Shown here: positions 1 through 11,529 of the stretch, in pieces
Layout: every line of letters starts with the position of its first letter
Numbering within the stretch: position 1 is the stretch's first letter
Origin: Phycisphaerae bacterium
Lineage (GTDB): Bacteria > Planctomycetota > Phycisphaerae > Sedimentisphaerales > Anaerohalosphaeraceae
Length of the DNA stretch: 64,000 nt
Assembly: GCA_012729675.1 (NCBI GenBank)
Contig: JAAYCR010000031.1
Coordinates: 1-64,000, forward strand
Reading direction: 5' to 3'
Notes under the pieces: model-generated
What the model saw: only the letters and a program-made list of their open reading frames with translations
Databases searched by the model: none
Told to the model about the DNA's origin: nothing
Translations under genes and position numbers: made by a program

Positions 1-1
1 A

Positions 2-118
2 GCAAAACTGGCTACCAGAAAAGCGTATGGCTTTAAGAGCTTCAAAACGCTGGAATTGGCCTTGTATCACAATCTTGGTGCATTACCGGAACCGGTTGAA
101 ACCCACAAATTTTTTTGA
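2..118 (+). CDS. C-terminal end of a probable DDE transposase (5' end outside the window)
   Basis: An open frame enters from the left edge and ends with TGA at 116-118, giving 38 residues. The tail has the pattern GFKSF...LALYHNLGALPEPxxTHKFF, which I recognise from the C-termini of DDE-type transposases (ISL3-like group, from memory; the family is not certain). A hairpin follows the stop at once, and then the 5'-truncated DUF2075 gene. This suggests an IS copy or remnant inserted into, or fused to, that gene. Only the tail is visible, so it cannot be said whether the IS is intact. Confidence 0.4.
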   Translation, partial: AKLATRKAYGFKSFKTLELALYHNLGALPEPVETHKFF

Positions 119-119
119 A

Positions 120-140
120 GAGGCAAAGAAGTTTTGCCTC
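120..140 (+). terminator. Hairpin after the transposase stop (terminator or IS end)
   Basis: GAGGCAAA at 120-127 pairs perfectly with TTTGCCTC at 133-140 around a 5-nt loop, followed by CTTTT. It starts two bases after the transposase stop. It could be the terminator of the transposase gene or part of the IS terminal inverted repeat. Confidence 0.45.
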
Positions 141-1954
141 CTTTTAAAGGTTCGATTTTCTTTGAATATTCAATCCCGCGTATGGGACGGCGTATCGATG
201 TGGTTTTGCTTATTGGTTCGACGATTTTTGTTCTCGAATTTAAAGTTGGCGAAAAAGAGTTCACCTCAAACGCCATCGATCAAACGTGGGACTATGCTTT
301 GGATTTGAAAAACTTTCACGAAACAAGTCACGATCAATATATTGCGCCCATTCTCATCGCAACGAAGTCCACGATTGACACGGCATTTGTCGCAGCAACA
401 CCTCAAAATGATAAGCTATTATTACCCATAAAATGCGATGTAGATTCTTTGCAAAGTGTCATCGAAGGTGTTCTGAATTTTGCAGATGGCGAACCTATCA
501 ACAGTTCTGTATGGCAAACAGGTCGCTACTGTCCGACTCCGACAATAATAGAGGCCGCCATGGCTCTGTATAACGGCCATTCTGTACACGATATTTCGCG
601 CAGTGATGCAAGCGCCATCAATCTTAGCAAGACCTCCGATGCGATCTCATCGATCATCAAAAGATCAAAAGAACGCTCATGCAAATCAATCTGTTTTGTG
701 ACTGGTGTTCCGGGAGCAGGCAAAACACTGGTTGGCCTGAATATTGCAACGACGCATATTGACAAAAACAGCGAATTATACAGTGTCTTTCTTTCAGGCA
801 ATGGCCCACTGGTGGCGATTTTGCGTGAAGCTCTTGCACGCGATAAGGTAGCGCGTGGCAAAGAGCGAGGTGACAAGATTAAGAAGGGAGAGGCCTTGAG
901 TGAAGTGAAAGCATTTATCCAGAATGTTCACCATTTTCGTGATGAGTGTCTTTCAGATTTAGAGCGTCCACCGATTGAGCATGTTGCCTTGTTCGACGAA
1001 GCCCAACGTGCATGGGACTTGAAACAGACCGTCAGTTTTATGCATCGTAAAAAGAATAATTTTACATTCAACCAATCAGAGCCGGTGTTCTTAATTTCTT
1101 GCCTTGATCGACATCCAGACTGGGCTGTTATCGTTTGTCTCGTTGGCGGGGGACAAGAGATTAATATCGGAGAGGCCGGAATAGGAGAATGGGTCGAATC
1201 GCTTATTCACTCTTTTCCTGATTGGCATATATATTTATCCTCTCGGCTGATTGACAGTGAATATGGTGCTGGTGAAGTGCTAAAAAAACTTTCATCGCGC
1301 CCTAATGTTGTCCACAATGATGATTTACATCTTGGAGTCTCAATGCGGTCATTCCGCGCTGAAGATGTATCGCTCTTCGTAAAGCAATTGCTCGATCTTG
1401 ACATTGAACAGGCACGAAATACGTTTGCAAGACTGGGGAAATATCCGATTGTCATCACACGCAGCGTTGAAGATGCAAAACGATGGTTAAAGAGCAAAGC
1501 CAGAGGATCAGAACGTTATGGCATTGTCGTTTCTTCGCAGGCAGAGCGTCTAAAACCCCATGCGATAGATGTAAAGTCGCCGATGGATCCTATTCATTGG
1601 TTTTTGAGTGGAAAAGATGATGTTCGTTCATCCTATTATCTCGAAGATGTTGCGACTGAGTTTCATGTGCAAGGGCTGGAACTTGATTGGGTTTGTGTGA
1701 CGTGGGATGCAGATTTTCGATATTCAAAGAACGGATGGGAACATTGGTCGTTTCGCGGAAATCGCTGGAATCGCATTCGAAAGGATGAACGCCAAGTTTA
1801 TCTAAAAAATGCGTATCGTGTTTTATTAACACGTGCCAGACAAGGGATGGTGATTGTCATCCCCGCAGGGAATTCAGAAGACCCGACCCGCGATCCTAAG
1901 TTTTATGACAGCACCTTTGAATACTTAAAAACAATAGGGTTGCCAGACATATAG
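134..1954 (+). CDS. DUF2075-type DNA/RNA helicase-like ATPase, 5'-truncated
   Basis: 606 codons remain. Residues from about 6 onward match the DUF2075 family. A nuclease-like N-terminal part contains [13 protein letters not shown] (about 33-45) and the family signature [17 protein letters not shown]-loop GVPGAGKT follows at about 191-198, then a Walker B-like [10 protein letters not shown] near 285 and C-terminal helicase motifs ending in [16 protein letters not shown]. Family members as I remember them start some 60 residues earlier. Here that part is missing, and the preceding DNA is the transposase tail and hairpin. The TTG at 134 lies inside the hairpin and the first ATG is at 182, so neither is a convincing natural start. 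The gene is probably a decayed defence- or repair-associated ATPase broken at its 5' end. Its codon use is more AT-rich than that of most later genes, in line with horizontal origin. Confidence 0.8.
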   Translation: MPPFKGSIFFEYSIPRMGRRIDVVLLIGSTIFVLEFKVGEKEFTSNAIDQTWDYALDLKNFHETSHDQYIAPILIATKSTIDTAFVAATPQNDKLLLPIKCDVDSLQSVIEGVLNFADGEPINSSVWQTGRYCPTPTIIEAAMALYNGHSVHDISRSDASAINLSKTSDAISSIIKRSKERSCKSICFVTGVPGAGKTLVGLNIATTHIDKNSELYSVFLSGNGPLVAILREALARDKVARGKERGDKIKKGEALSEVKAFIQNVHHFRDECLSDLERPPIEHVALFDEAQRAWDLKQTVSFMHRKKNNFTFNQSEPVFLISCLDRHPDWAVIVCLVGGGQEINIGEAGIGEWVESLIHSFPDWHIYLSSRLIDSEYGAGEVLKKLSSRPNVVHNDDLHLGVSMRSFRAEDVSLFVKQLLDLDIEQARNTFARLGKYPIVITRSVEDAKRWLKSKARGSERYGIVVSSQAERLKPHAIDVKSPMDPIHWFLSGKDDVRSSYYLEDVATEFHVQGLELDWVCVTWDADFRYSKNGWEHWSFRGNRWNRIRKDERQVYLKNAYRVLLTRARQGMVIVIPAGNSEDPTRDPKFYDSTFEYLKTIGLPDI

Positions 1955-2032
1955 GAATTCGCCTATAAGTCAAGGCGTCCGTCTTCAATGTTGGTGGCCA
2001 ATGCGAGTGCGGTGTCGCCCGCTGCGCAGGGA

Positions 2033-2053
2033 CTCCCCCTTTGGCAGGGGGAG
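2033..2053. terminator. GC-rich hairpin between convergent genes
   Basis: CTCCCCC at 2033-2039 pairs with GGGGGAG at 2047-2053 around TTTGGCA. It sits between the convergent DUF2075 gene and the membrane/TPR gene. It has no clear T-run, so it may be a REP-like repeat and not a true terminator. Confidence 0.3.
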
Positions 2054-2068
2054 GGCTGTTCGCGTTGA

Positions 2069-3073
2069 TTATTCGGTTTTTGGTTGGGCGGCGCGTGCCT
2101 GCAGGATGTCCATTTTTGTACGGATTTCGGCGGCCATACGGCTGTTGGGGAAGTTCTGGACGATGTGCTTGCCGAGTTCGAGCGCTTTTTGCCAGTTCTT
2201 TTCGGTCACTGCGACGGAAAAATCGACGCCGAGATTGTGGAGTTTGGTGCGGAATACCGTGGCGGCCGATTCCTGGAGGGCCAGCGCCTCGGCGGGGGTG
2301 AGGTACAAATCCAGTTCCTTGAGAATCTCAAGGCCGCGGTCGGTGTCTTTGTTGCGGACGGCCAGGTCCCAATCGGCCAGAAGTTCGCGTTTGTGGCGGT
2401 CTTTGCGTTCCTGAAGCTGGGCGTGCATGGTTTTGGCCTTCTCGGAATGGGGAAAGGTCTTGACCAGGCTTTCGATCTGGACGGCCGCCTGTGCCCACAG
2501 GTTTTGATCCAGCAGCTCCTCGATGTGCGTAATGACCTGAGTGATGCGGCCTTCTTCGGTGGCGCTGCGGTAGCGGTCGGCCATTCGCTTGATCCGGCTG
2601 GCCAGCTCTTTGTATTGGGGTTGCTCGGCCATGGCGGCGATCATGGCTTCGGCGTCTTCGAAGTCGTGCTGGTGGAGCTTGTTGAGGGCCGCTTCGCCGA
2701 GTTCCATCTGCTCGGCGTCGCGGAAGACGATCTCCTTGGCCGTGTCGCTGAGCCGCACGCCCCGGGCGATTTGAAACAGGAGATTGCTCTGCCGGTTGAG
2801 CATTTCGGTCGAGTTGTCCAGCTTTTCGCCGGTGTCTTTGAGGCTGCGCACGGCCTCGAACGCCAGCAGCAACGCGGCAAAGACGGCATAAAGCAGCGCG
2901 ACAACCCCCAGACATACACCGACGGTGGCAAGCAGCAGACCGGCACGGTTGGTCGAGGCAAAGGGCCAGCCGATCGCGACGATCAGCACGGACAGAGAGA
3001 TCAGAAGCGCAAATACATAATGCCAGCCAAATCGCCAGATAGAACTGTCTTTGCGGCTTTTTAGAAAGTACAT
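2069..3073 (-). CDS. Membrane-anchored TPR/helical-repeat protein of unknown function
   Basis: A 334-aa product starting at MYFLKSRKD. This start is chosen because AAGGAG lies about 8 bases upstream; an upstream in-frame ATG has no such site. Two hydrophobic segments (about 17-37 and 44-68) are followed by a helical region rich in Glu, Lys and Gln. That region has TPR-like repeats, for example AQAAVQIESLVKTFPHSEKA and QKALELGKHIVQNFPNSRMA. The probable topology is two transmembrane helices with a large cytoplasmic helical domain that could serve in protein-protein interaction. I do not recognise a named family. Confidence 0.8.
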   Translation of the reverse strand: MYFLKSRKDSSIWRFGWHYVFALLISLSVLIVAIGWPFASTNRAGLLLATVGVCLGVVALLYAVFAALLLAFEAVRSLKDTGEKLDNSTEMLNRQSNLLFQIARGVRLSDTAKEIVFRDAEQMELGEAALNKLHQHDFEDAEAMIAAMAEQPQYKELASRIKRMADRYRSATEEGRITQVITHIEELLDQNLWAQAAVQIESLVKTFPHSEKAKTMHAQLQERKDRHKRELLADWDLAVRNKDTDRGLEILKELDLYLTPAEALALQESAATVFRTKLHNLGVDFSVAVTEKNWQKALELGKHIVQNFPNSRMAAEIRTKMDILQARAAQPKTE

Positions 3074-3267
3074 AATGCGTCTCCTTAACTCAGGTGCAAG
3101 CGGACTCACAGCGGCTCTGCCGGTTTTTATAGAACTGTCTTACTGATATCCATAATAGCGGGACGGAGGGGGTTTGTCAATGAATTTTGGGGAATTGACA
3201 AAGGACACCGGGGGCCGGATCGGCAGGGGCAAGATTGCCGTACGAGACGAATAATATGGGGCTGGTC

Positions 3268-3296
3268 TGGACAGTGTGTCAGGCAGAGACTATAAT
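3268..3296 (+). promoter_or_regulatory. Promoter of zupT, placing the start codon at the 5' end of the mRNA
   Basis: TGGACA (3268-3273), a 17-bp spacer, then TATAAT (3291-3296). The ATG of zupT begins 9 bases after the last base of the -10 box, so transcription would start at or within two bases of the start codon. No Shine-Dalgarno sequence is visible. Confidence 0.6.
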
Positions 3297-3304
3297 CGCC
3301 GGGT

Positions 3305-4129
3305 ATGATTAGCGACTATTCTGTGCAAACGATCTTGTTCGCGTTCGGGTTGACACTGTTTGCCGGGCTGGCAACGGGTGTCGGCAGTTGCATCGCGTAT
3401 TTCGCCAAACACACCAATGTTCGTTTTCTGTCCATCGCCCTTGGTTTTTCGGCCGGCGTGATGATCTATATTTCGCTGGTGGAGATTTTCCACAAAGCGC
3501 TTGACGGGCTGCAGCGCCAATTGGGGGCCGGCTGGGGGTATTGGGCGGCGTCGGGGGCGTTTTTCGGCGGGATGGCGGTGATTGCGTTGATTGACAAGCT
3601 GGTGCCCAATTTTGAAAACCCTCACGAGGTGCATATTGTCGAGGAGATGGGCGACAAGGCGGCGGCACGGAACCAGCGTACACTGCATCGTGTGGGGATT
3701 ATGACGGCGTTGGCGATTGCGATTCACAACTTTCCGGAAGGGCTGGCGACGTTTATGGCCGCTTTGGCCGATCCGCATCTGGGTGTGGCGATTGCGATTG
3801 CGATAGCGATTCACAATATTCCCGAAGGCATCGCGGTCTCGATCCCGATTTACTACGCCACCGGCAGCCGGAAGAAAGCGTTTGTGTATTCGTTTTTGTC
3901 GGGTTTGTCCGAGCCGCTGGGGGCGCTGGCGGGGTTCGGGTTGCTGTTTTTCTTCTTCAATGAGATGATCCTGAGCCTGGTGTTTGCGTCGGTGGCGGGG
4001 ATTATGGTGTTTATTTCGCTGGACGAGCTTTTGCCGGCGGCCCGCGAGTATGGCGAGCACCATTTGTCGATCTACGGGGTGGTGGCCGGGATGGCGGTGA
4101 TGGCCGCCAGCCTTGCGATGCTGGAGTAA
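3305..4129 (+). CDS. zupT: ZIP family divalent metal transporter (ZupT-like)
   Basis: A 274-aa integral membrane protein of the ZIP family, which imports zinc and other divalent metals into the cytoplasm. The two metal-binding signatures are present: HNFPEG near residue 141 in TM4 and HNIPEG near residue 170 in TM5. About eight hydrophobic segments and a His/Glu-containing loop between TM3 and TM4 ([14 protein letters not shown]) fit the family, as does the length of about 260-270 aa. The gene stands alone, with a strong promoter directly abutting the ATG, so it is probably translated from a leaderless mRNA. The exact substrate range cannot be told from the sequence. Confidence 0.9.
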   Translation: MISDYSVQTILFAFGLTLFAGLATGVGSCIAYFAKHTNVRFLSIALGFSAGVMIYISLVEIFHKALDGLQRQLGAGWGYWAASGAFFGGMAVIALIDKLVPNFENPHEVHIVEEMGDKAAARNQRTLHRVGIMTALAIAIHNFPEGLATFMAALADPHLGVAIAIAIAIHNIPEGIAVSIPIYYATGSRKKAFVYSFLSGLSEPLGALAGFGLLFFFFNEMILSLVFASVAGIMVFISLDELLPAAREYGEHHLSIYGVVAGMAVMAASLAMLE

Positions 4130-4213
4130 AGGCCGTTTTGTTGAACTGTAAAGGCTTGTATTTAATTAGGTTACAACAATTGTGAGAATTTCGTGATTTT
4201 TTGAAAAAAAGTA

Positions 4214-4241
4214 TTGACGTTTTGTTTCGGCGTGATAATAT
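4214..4241 (+). promoter_or_regulatory. rRNA operon promoter P1
   Basis: TTGACG (4214-4219), 16-bp spacer, TAATAT (4236-4241), preceded by an A-rich stretch. It lies 300 bp upstream of tRNA-Ile. Confidence 0.55.
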
Positions 4242-4327
4242 TATCTGTCTAAGTGGCAGGCAACAATCGTAGCCGAATGTGCCGCTGTGCAGCGTGCGGT
4301 GAACGAAAAGGACTATTATCGCATTGG

Positions 4328-4387
4328 AAAAAATTTTACGAAAATTAAAATTTTTGACTTGACGGTTCATAAGGTCGAGATTAGTAT
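4328..4387 (+). promoter_or_regulatory. rRNA operon promoter P2 with UP-like element
   Basis: TTGACG (4359-4364), 17-bp spacer, TAGTAT (4382-4387). A/T-only runs at 4328-4355 directly upstream look like an UP element. Together with P1 this resembles the tandem promoters of rRNA operons. Confidence 0.6.
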
Positions 4388-4402
4388 GTAGTGTCTCACA
4401 GC

Positions 4403-4438
4403 AATGTCGCTGAAACTTATGGCCAGCGACATTTTTTA
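4403..4438 (+). terminator. Terminator-like hairpin in the rRNA leader
   Basis: AATGTCGCTG (4403-4412) pairs perfectly with CAGCGACATT (4424-4433) and is followed by TTTTTATT. It would form about 10-40 nt after the P2 start site and just before boxA, so it could act as an attenuator or give a short leader RNA. Confidence 0.55.
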
Positions 4439-4439
4439 T

Positions 4440-4451
4440 TGCTCTTTGGTA
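4440..4451 (+). promoter_or_regulatory. Leader boxA antitermination element
   Basis: TGCTCTTTGGTAAC closely matches the bacterial rrn boxA (TGCTCTTTAAC). It is placed as in a normal rRNA leader, upstream of where 16S would be expected. Confidence 0.55.
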
Positions 4452-4535
4452 ACAAAATGAGAGTTTAGCGTTGAGTCTTGAGAGCCGACCGGCCGGACAG
4501 GCAAAGGGTCTCCGTCAGGTACGGCAGATCGAGTC

Positions 4536-4609
<74 letters not shown>

Positions 4610-4614
4610 TTAAA

Positions 4615-4736
4615 ATTGACGATTGACGATTGACGATTGGCTATTTTTAAGATGGGCAATTGCCAGAAGCGTCCGCGACATGCAGTGATTTTGGATTATT
4701 GGAAATAATCAATAGTCAATAATCAATAGTCAATTG
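4615..4736. repeat. Period-7 repeat tracts between the two tRNAs
   Basis: Four GATTGAC units at 4615-4640 and a TAGTCAA/AATCAAT tract at 4705-4736. These belong to the family of heptad-periodic intergenic tracts found across the window. Confidence 0.7.
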
Positions 4737-4739
4737 CAC

Positions 4740-4812
4740 GGGGACGTAGCTCAGTTGGGAGAGCGGCGGCTTTGCAAGCCGTAGGTCGTGAGTTCGAATC
4801 TCATCGTCTCCA
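4740..4812 (+). tRNA. tRNA-Ala (TGC)
   Basis: 73 nt with acceptor GGGGACG/CGTCTCC, anticodon loop CTTTGCAAG giving TGC, and T-loop TTCGAAT. The 3' CCA is not encoded. It is the second spacer tRNA of the rRNA operon. Confidence 0.95.
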
Positions 4813-4852
4813 GTAAACGAATTAATGAGATAGGTCGTAAGACCTTTTCAGA

Positions 4853-4881
4853 TAGCTCTTTGACAAGTACATAGTGGATAT
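4853..4881 (+). promoter_or_regulatory. Spacer boxA and 5' strand of the outer 23S processing stem
   Basis: TAGCTCTTTGACAAG is a second boxA-like element. The following ACAAGTACAT...GTGGATA is complementary to TATCCAC..ATGTACTTGT at about 8057-8073 on the far side of 23S, so the two form a long RNase III-type processing stem. Confidence 0.55.
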
Positions 4882-5072
4882 AATTTGGGTATTGTCGTGC
4901 AGATTCGTCATCTGTACGAAGAAATACTACAATTCAGAGTACGTCTGTGAATCTAATTTGCAGAACGATTCTGGAATGAGCGCTTATTATAGCAACACCA
5001 AACCTACCTACTTTGGCCGCTGCGAAACGGTCGAAGTATGGCGAATGGGCCAGTCAATCTGTGATTGATATG

Positions 5073-7986
<2,914 letters not shown>

Positions 7987-8114
7987 CATATCAATCATGG
8001 GTTGGTATGGGCCTGATGTTCGCACAGGTTTGGTACGTTGCGAATCGCTCATTCATATCCACATGTACTTGTAAAAGTTAAGAGAACAGCGGTTAGCGAT
8101 AATCGCTTCATAAG

Positions 8115-8226
8115 TTTCCTGGTGTCCATACGGTCGGGGAAACGCCTGATCCCATTCCGAACTCAGAAGCTAAGCCTGACCGGCCGATGATAGTCCTTTG
8201 GGCGAAAGTAGGTGAATGCCAGGATT
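8115..8226 (+). rRNA. rrf: 5S ribosomal RNA
   Basis: Contains the conserved CCCATTCCGAACTCAGAAG segment. TCCTGG at 8117-8122 pairs with CCAGGA at 8219-8224 as helix I. The length is about 112 nt and it lies 130 nt after 23S. Confidence 0.92.
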
Positions 8227-8230
8227 TATA

Positions 8231-8268
8231 AGGGCCGAGCCGTGCAAACGACTCGGCCCTTTCCTTTT
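8231..8268 (+). terminator. rRNA operon terminator
   Basis: AGGGCCGAG (8231-8239) pairs with CTCGGCCCT (8252-8260), with a further CGT/ACG extension inside, and is followed by TTCCTTTT. It lies directly behind 5S. Confidence 0.9.
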
Positions 8269-8328
8269 GCGCACATTGGGGGTTTTTTAAAACGGTTGGG
8301 TGGACGATTCTCGAACCGCTGCATCCAC

Positions 8329-8733
8329 TTACTTCTGAGGCAATCCTTCGAGGTGTTGTCGGAGCGAGTCACAAATGTGATGCCAAGGAGCTTTCATACT
8401 CGTCCAGAACTGCCCTTGCGGCCGAATTCCCGGGTCGTCATCCAGTGTGCCTGCCCGGACGAAAATCATGTCGGGCCTGTGTTCGGCACGCAGGAAAATA
8501 TGACAGCCGCAGGTTTTGCAGAATCGACGCTCTTTGCCGGGGGAGGACGGATACAGCGTAAGGTTGTCCTGTCCCGACGTCAGTATGAATCCCAGGGACT
8601 CGGTGGCCAACACCGAAGAGAATGCCGACCCGGTGTATTTTCGACAATCGGGACAGTGGCAATTGGCAAACATGAGCAATCGCCCATGTATTTCATACCG
8701 GACGGCACCGCAGTGACAAATCCCTGTAATCAT
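8329..8733 (-). CDS. GFA/CENP-V family zinc-binding protein
   Basis: A 134-aa protein of the glutathione-dependent formaldehyde-activating enzyme/CENP-V fold. The structural zinc cysteines are visible: CHCG near residue 5-8, CHCPDC near 27-32 and CKTCGCH near 74-80. ATG at 8733 is chosen over ones further upstream because GGGGGA sits at good spacing before it. Many GFA members are not formaldehyde-active, so a substrate cannot be assigned. The left attachment repeat of the integrated element lies only about 45 bp upstream of the start, so the native promoter may have been displaced by the integration. Confidence 0.85.
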   Translation of the reverse strand: MITGICHCGAVRYEIHGRLLMFANCHCPDCRKYTGSAFSSVLATESLGFILTSGQDNLTLYPSSPGKERRFCKTCGCHIFLRAEHRPDMIFVRAGTLDDDPGIRPQGQFWTSMKAPWHHICDSLRQHLEGLPQK

Positions 8734-8778
8734 GTGTTCCCCCATTTCATGATAAACAGTTGGCAACTCCCCCTTGAA

Positions 8779-8835
<57 letters not shown>

Positions 8836-8880
8836 TTTAAAGCCCTGAAATAAATAAACTTACAAAAAGTCATAAATACT

Positions 8881-8899
8881 ATTGTCCCCCGCTTTGTCC
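8881..8899. repeat. Left arm-type repeat of the island
   Basis: ATTGTCCCCCGCTTTGTCC lies 46 bp inside attL. A related ATTGTCCCCCACATTGTCC lies in the same orientation inside the right end (15129-15147). The pair could be integrase arm-binding sites. Confidence 0.4.
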
Positions 8900-8916
8900 T
8901 TTTTGTTTTGTTTTTA

Positions 8917-9339
8917 TCAACAAACAATCGGCTCCATGCCGGACTGTTGGGGTGTTTTGGTGACGACCGCCGCAGATAGCACAACCGAAATTTCGGTCGA
9001 GCGAGACTCTGCCGCCTGTCGATGGTCTTTCTCGAAAAGTCCCAGATGTCGTCCCAAAAGCTCCAAAGCACGGCAAGCGGCAGACGGGTTGATTTTCCAC
9101 TGATCGGCAATGGCGCGGAGTTTTTCGACCACCTCGTCGGCGGTTACGCGGCATCGGGTGATCCGTTCCTGCTGAAGTTCAAATAGGCGATGCTGAATAG
9201 CCGGTTTTGACAGGTTTTCCGTTGCGATCTGCCGGGCGGTCTTTTGAGAATACCCCGACCGTATCGCCGCTTGCGTGGCGTTCAAGTCAACCATAAATTC
9301 ATTGCAAAACGTCTCTTGTTTTTTTGTTAATCTGGTCAT
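8917..9339 (-). CDS. Phage terminase small subunit (TerS)
   Basis: A 140-aa protein. The N-terminal half matches the Terminase_2 small subunit family: LTKKQETFCNEFMVDLNATQ, then AAIRSGYSQKTARQIATENL, then a helical oligomerisation segment. TerS binds the packaging (pac/cos) site and hands DNA to the large terminase. No large subunit is present in the element. This supports a satellite that redirects a helper phage's packaging machinery. The ATG lies 2 bases after the stop of the upstream gene, so the two are probably translationally coupled. It is the last gene before attL. Confidence 0.8.
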   Translation of the reverse strand: MTRLTKKQETFCNEFMVDLNATQAAIRSGYSQKTARQIATENLSKPAIQHRLFELQQERITRCRVTADEVVEKLRAIADQWKINPSAACRALELLGRHLGLFEKDHRQAAESRSTEISVVLSAAVVTKTPQQSGMEPIVC

Positions 9340-9341
9340 GG

Positions 9342-9812
9342 TTACTCCGAAAAAAGTTCTTCTGAAAAGTTGACAATGCCCTGATTGGCGTTCAAAAAGC
9401 CGCCGGTTGACGCCAGTTTGTCCGCCGCTGCCTGCGCCGCCTCACGTCGATCAAGATTGTCCCGGCTGTCGGCTACCGCGTCGATCAAAAGCCGGAAAGC
9501 TGCCCCCGAATCGACGAAACGGCCAGCCTTACGACACATTGCGACCGCCTGGGCGAGAGCAACCGCCCCGGCGCGAAACGCCTCTTGAGCCGACTTCGGC
9601 ATTTTTTTGACCCGGCAGGCAACACACTTTCCATCAACCGGCAGAGATGCGCCGCATTGGGCGCACCGGGCAGACTTGAACCGCTCGATCTCGCCGTGAG
9701 CCGACGCAAGCTGCGTTTGCAGGTCGTCGATGATCTTGTCGGCCTTTGCCGCCAGAGTAACTACCGGGGCGGCCTGTTGGTTGAGAATGTCGTGTAAAAT
9801 TTCCGTAATCAT
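9342..9812 (-). CDS. Island protein with a zinc ribbon, function unknown
   Basis: A 156-aa protein. A helical N-terminus (residues about 15-45, ending in GEIERFKSARC) leads into a zinc ribbon with CxxC at CAQC and a second CxxC at CVAC, near residues 50-70. The rest is helical and Ala-rich. It is followed 2 bp later by terS. The zinc ribbon suggests nucleic-acid or protein binding, but I do not recognise the family. Confidence 0.65.
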   Translation of the reverse strand: MITEILHDILNQQAAPVVTLAAKADKIIDDLQTQLASAHGEIERFKSARCAQCGASLPVDGKCVACRVKKMPKSAQEAFRAGAVALAQAVAMCRKAGRFVDSGAAFRLLIDAVADSRDNLDRREAAQAAADKLASTGGFLNANQGIVNFSEELFSE

Positions 9813-9863
9813 GTTTAAATCCTTTTTTTTGTGAAATATGGGTAGTTATTAAGGAAACATAAA

Positions 9864-9901
9864 GAACGACGCGCCGTCTGAACGCCAGAACGACGCGCCG
9901 T
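9864..9901. repeat. Duplicated 14-mer between island genes
   Basis: GAACGACGCGCCGT occurs at 9864-9877 and again at 9888-9901, 24 bp apart. The second copy extends into an imperfect palindrome. It lies between the 9,913 and 9,342 genes and could be a protein-binding site or part of a terminator. Confidence 0.45.
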
Positions 9902-9912
9902 TCGGACCCGTT

Positions 9913-10719
9913 TTATTCTTCTTCTGGTTCAGGCTCCGGCTCCTCATCCTTAAGAAATGCTACGCTGTTGGCGGTAGCCCGAACACCCGCCGTAAAGGGT
10001 TGGCCGGACTGCTCGGCCTCATACTCATCGGCGCGTTTTTGCCGCTCGGCTTCCGAGAAAAATTCGGAAAGCTCATCTTGATTGGCGGTCTCGGCAATTT
10101 CGTCCGATTCGTTTTGAAGCTCTTGCAGTCGCATTTTGATCTCGATGCTGTCAAAGCCATCGACTGCGCCATGTTCCCGGATTTGCTCTTGCAGGTGAAC
10201 AAGACCCGCAACGTCAAGCTGTTTGAGTTTGACCGCTGTCGCTGCCGGGCTGTCGCCGCGTTTGAGTTCATCATAGAGACGCGCTGCCTCAATAGCCGGG
10301 CGGCTGGTGGTCTCGAAGTGGTGAACATTCTCAACGTCCTTGTTGGTCAAGAAATCACTTCCGTCCAGAGACTTCAGGGGGTGATCTTTCGGCAGGTCGT
10401 CAAGCGCGGCATAGCCCAGCGCAGCGGCCAATTCGTTGGCCGTCAAAAAGTCGTCTTCGTCAGCTCCAACCGGGCGGCTCAAACCGTCCAGCCTGTCCCA
10501 CGTCACATAATCGTCCGGCTCACCGCCGGTATGGTCGATCTTGTGGCGTGCTGCCGCCTCGATTTCTGCGTCAGTCGTTGCGCCGTCCTGAAACGGATTG
10601 TCCATCCGGTCAAGCAGTTCCCGTTCGCCCTGGTCGCCCAAAAGTTCTTCGGCCAGCCGTTCTTCGTGGCGCAGCTTTTTCGTCGGGTTCCCGATAAATT
10701 GTCGTTCATTGTGTTCCAT
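9913..10719 (-). CDS. Acidic island protein, function unknown
   Basis: 268 aa, strongly acidic, ending in a Glu/Pro tail (EEPEPEPEEE). It is predicted to be helical, with a long charged segment around 200-245 (RLQELQNESDEIAETANQ). It lies between the helicase loader and the zinc-ribbon/terS pair, where phage satellites often keep morphogenesis-interference or scaffold-like genes. Acidic helical composition is compatible with a scaffold or capsid-size-redirecting protein, but this is speculation from position and composition only. Confidence 0.65.
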   Translation of the reverse strand: MEHNERQFIGNPTKKLRHEERLAEELLGDQGERELLDRMDNPFQDGATTDAEIEAAARHKIDHTGGEPDDYVTWDRLDGLSRPVGADEDDFLTANELAAALGYAALDDLPKDHPLKSLDGSDFLTNKDVENVHHFETTSRPAIEAARLYDELKRGDSPAATAVKLKQLDVAGLVHLQEQIREHGAVDGFDSIEIKMRLQELQNESDEIAETANQDELSEFFSEAERQKRADEYEAEQSGQPFTAGVRATANSVAFLKDEEPEPEPEEE

Positions 10720-10749
10720 TTTTGATACTCCTGATAAAGTGTTCTTTGT

Positions 10750-11529
10750 TTAGCTTCGACAACGCGCCGAATGCGTTTCTTCTTTGGTTTTTGCAGCTTG
10801 CCTCTCAAGCCGCCTGTCCTCACCGCCCAGGCGGATAACGCTGCACGTCCCTACCAGCCGGGAAAAGACCCGTTCACCATACACGGCCTTGATCTTTTCG
10901 GGGGGGACATTCGCGGAAAAGTATGTCGGTAGGAGGTGATTATGCCGATAGTCCAGCACGGCCAGCATTACCCGCGCCGCAAAGACTGAATCACTGCCAG
11001 CCGCAACGTCGTCGAGCAAGAGGTAACGCGCCCGCTCATACCGGCGCAGGATGGCCGATTCACTTTTCCGCGTATCAAACCCCTCTCGGAGTTCCCGCAA
11101 CAGCCCATCAAACGACATGAACACCGTGCCGCCGTGCCGGATTGCCAGATACCGCGCCAGTCCGTACAGTGCGTGTGTCTTGCCGCAACCGGTCGGCCCC
11201 CACACATAGCAACCACCACCCAGCAGGGACGTTGCCAGCTTGCCGGGGACGTGCGCCAGCCGTGCCGCCTGGTAACGTGGGGGGATGAACGTAATCCGCG
11301 CCTGAATCGCGTGCGTCCGCTCTATCCGATCTCGCCGAATCCGCTCACGCTCAAAGCGGGCATCGCAAGCCGGGCATCGCTGCGGCCAAAAGCCCCAGCC
11401 GTTCGCCCCATGTGCCCGCGCGATCGTCCCGCCACAAACGCAAAGCCTACTGTTCGATGCTGATACCATAGGCGGATTGCATTTCGCTAAAGTCGTCTGT
11501 ATGTCTCGGTCGATTTTTTGATTTTCCAT
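10750..11529 (-). CDS. DnaC/IstB-like helicase loader ATPase of the island
   Basis: About 259 aa. A Cys cluster (CVCGG...CPAC) near residues 28-56 is followed by an AAA+ ATPase core with P-loop GPTGCGKT and Walker B LLLDDVA. This matches phage DnaC-like loaders that place the replicative helicase at an origin. The ATG at 11529 has GAGG at -7 and is preferred. An ATG at 11541 and one at 11469 are alternatives, and the first two overlap the end of the upstream replication gene. Its position after a DNA-binding replication protein mirrors the O-P order of lambdoid phages. Confidence 0.8.
   Translation of the reverse strand: MENQKIDRDIQTTLAKCNPPMVSASNSRLCVCGGTIARAHGANGWGFWPQRCPACDARFERERIRRDRIERTHAIQARITFIPPRYQAARLAHVPGKLATSLLGGGCYVWGPTGCGKTHALYGLARYLAIRHGGTVFMSFDGLLRELREGFDTRKSESAILRRYERARYLLLDDVAAGSDSVFAARVMLAVLDYRHNHLLPTYFSANVPPEKIKAVYGERVFSRLVGTCSVIRLGGEDRRLERQAAKTKEETHSARCRS

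Noticed and set aside
2084-3064. 326-codon plus-strand frame antisense to the membrane/TPR gene
   Set aside because: The minus-strand gene has a ribosome-binding site, transmembrane segments and helical repeats; the plus-strand product looks like a composition shadow.
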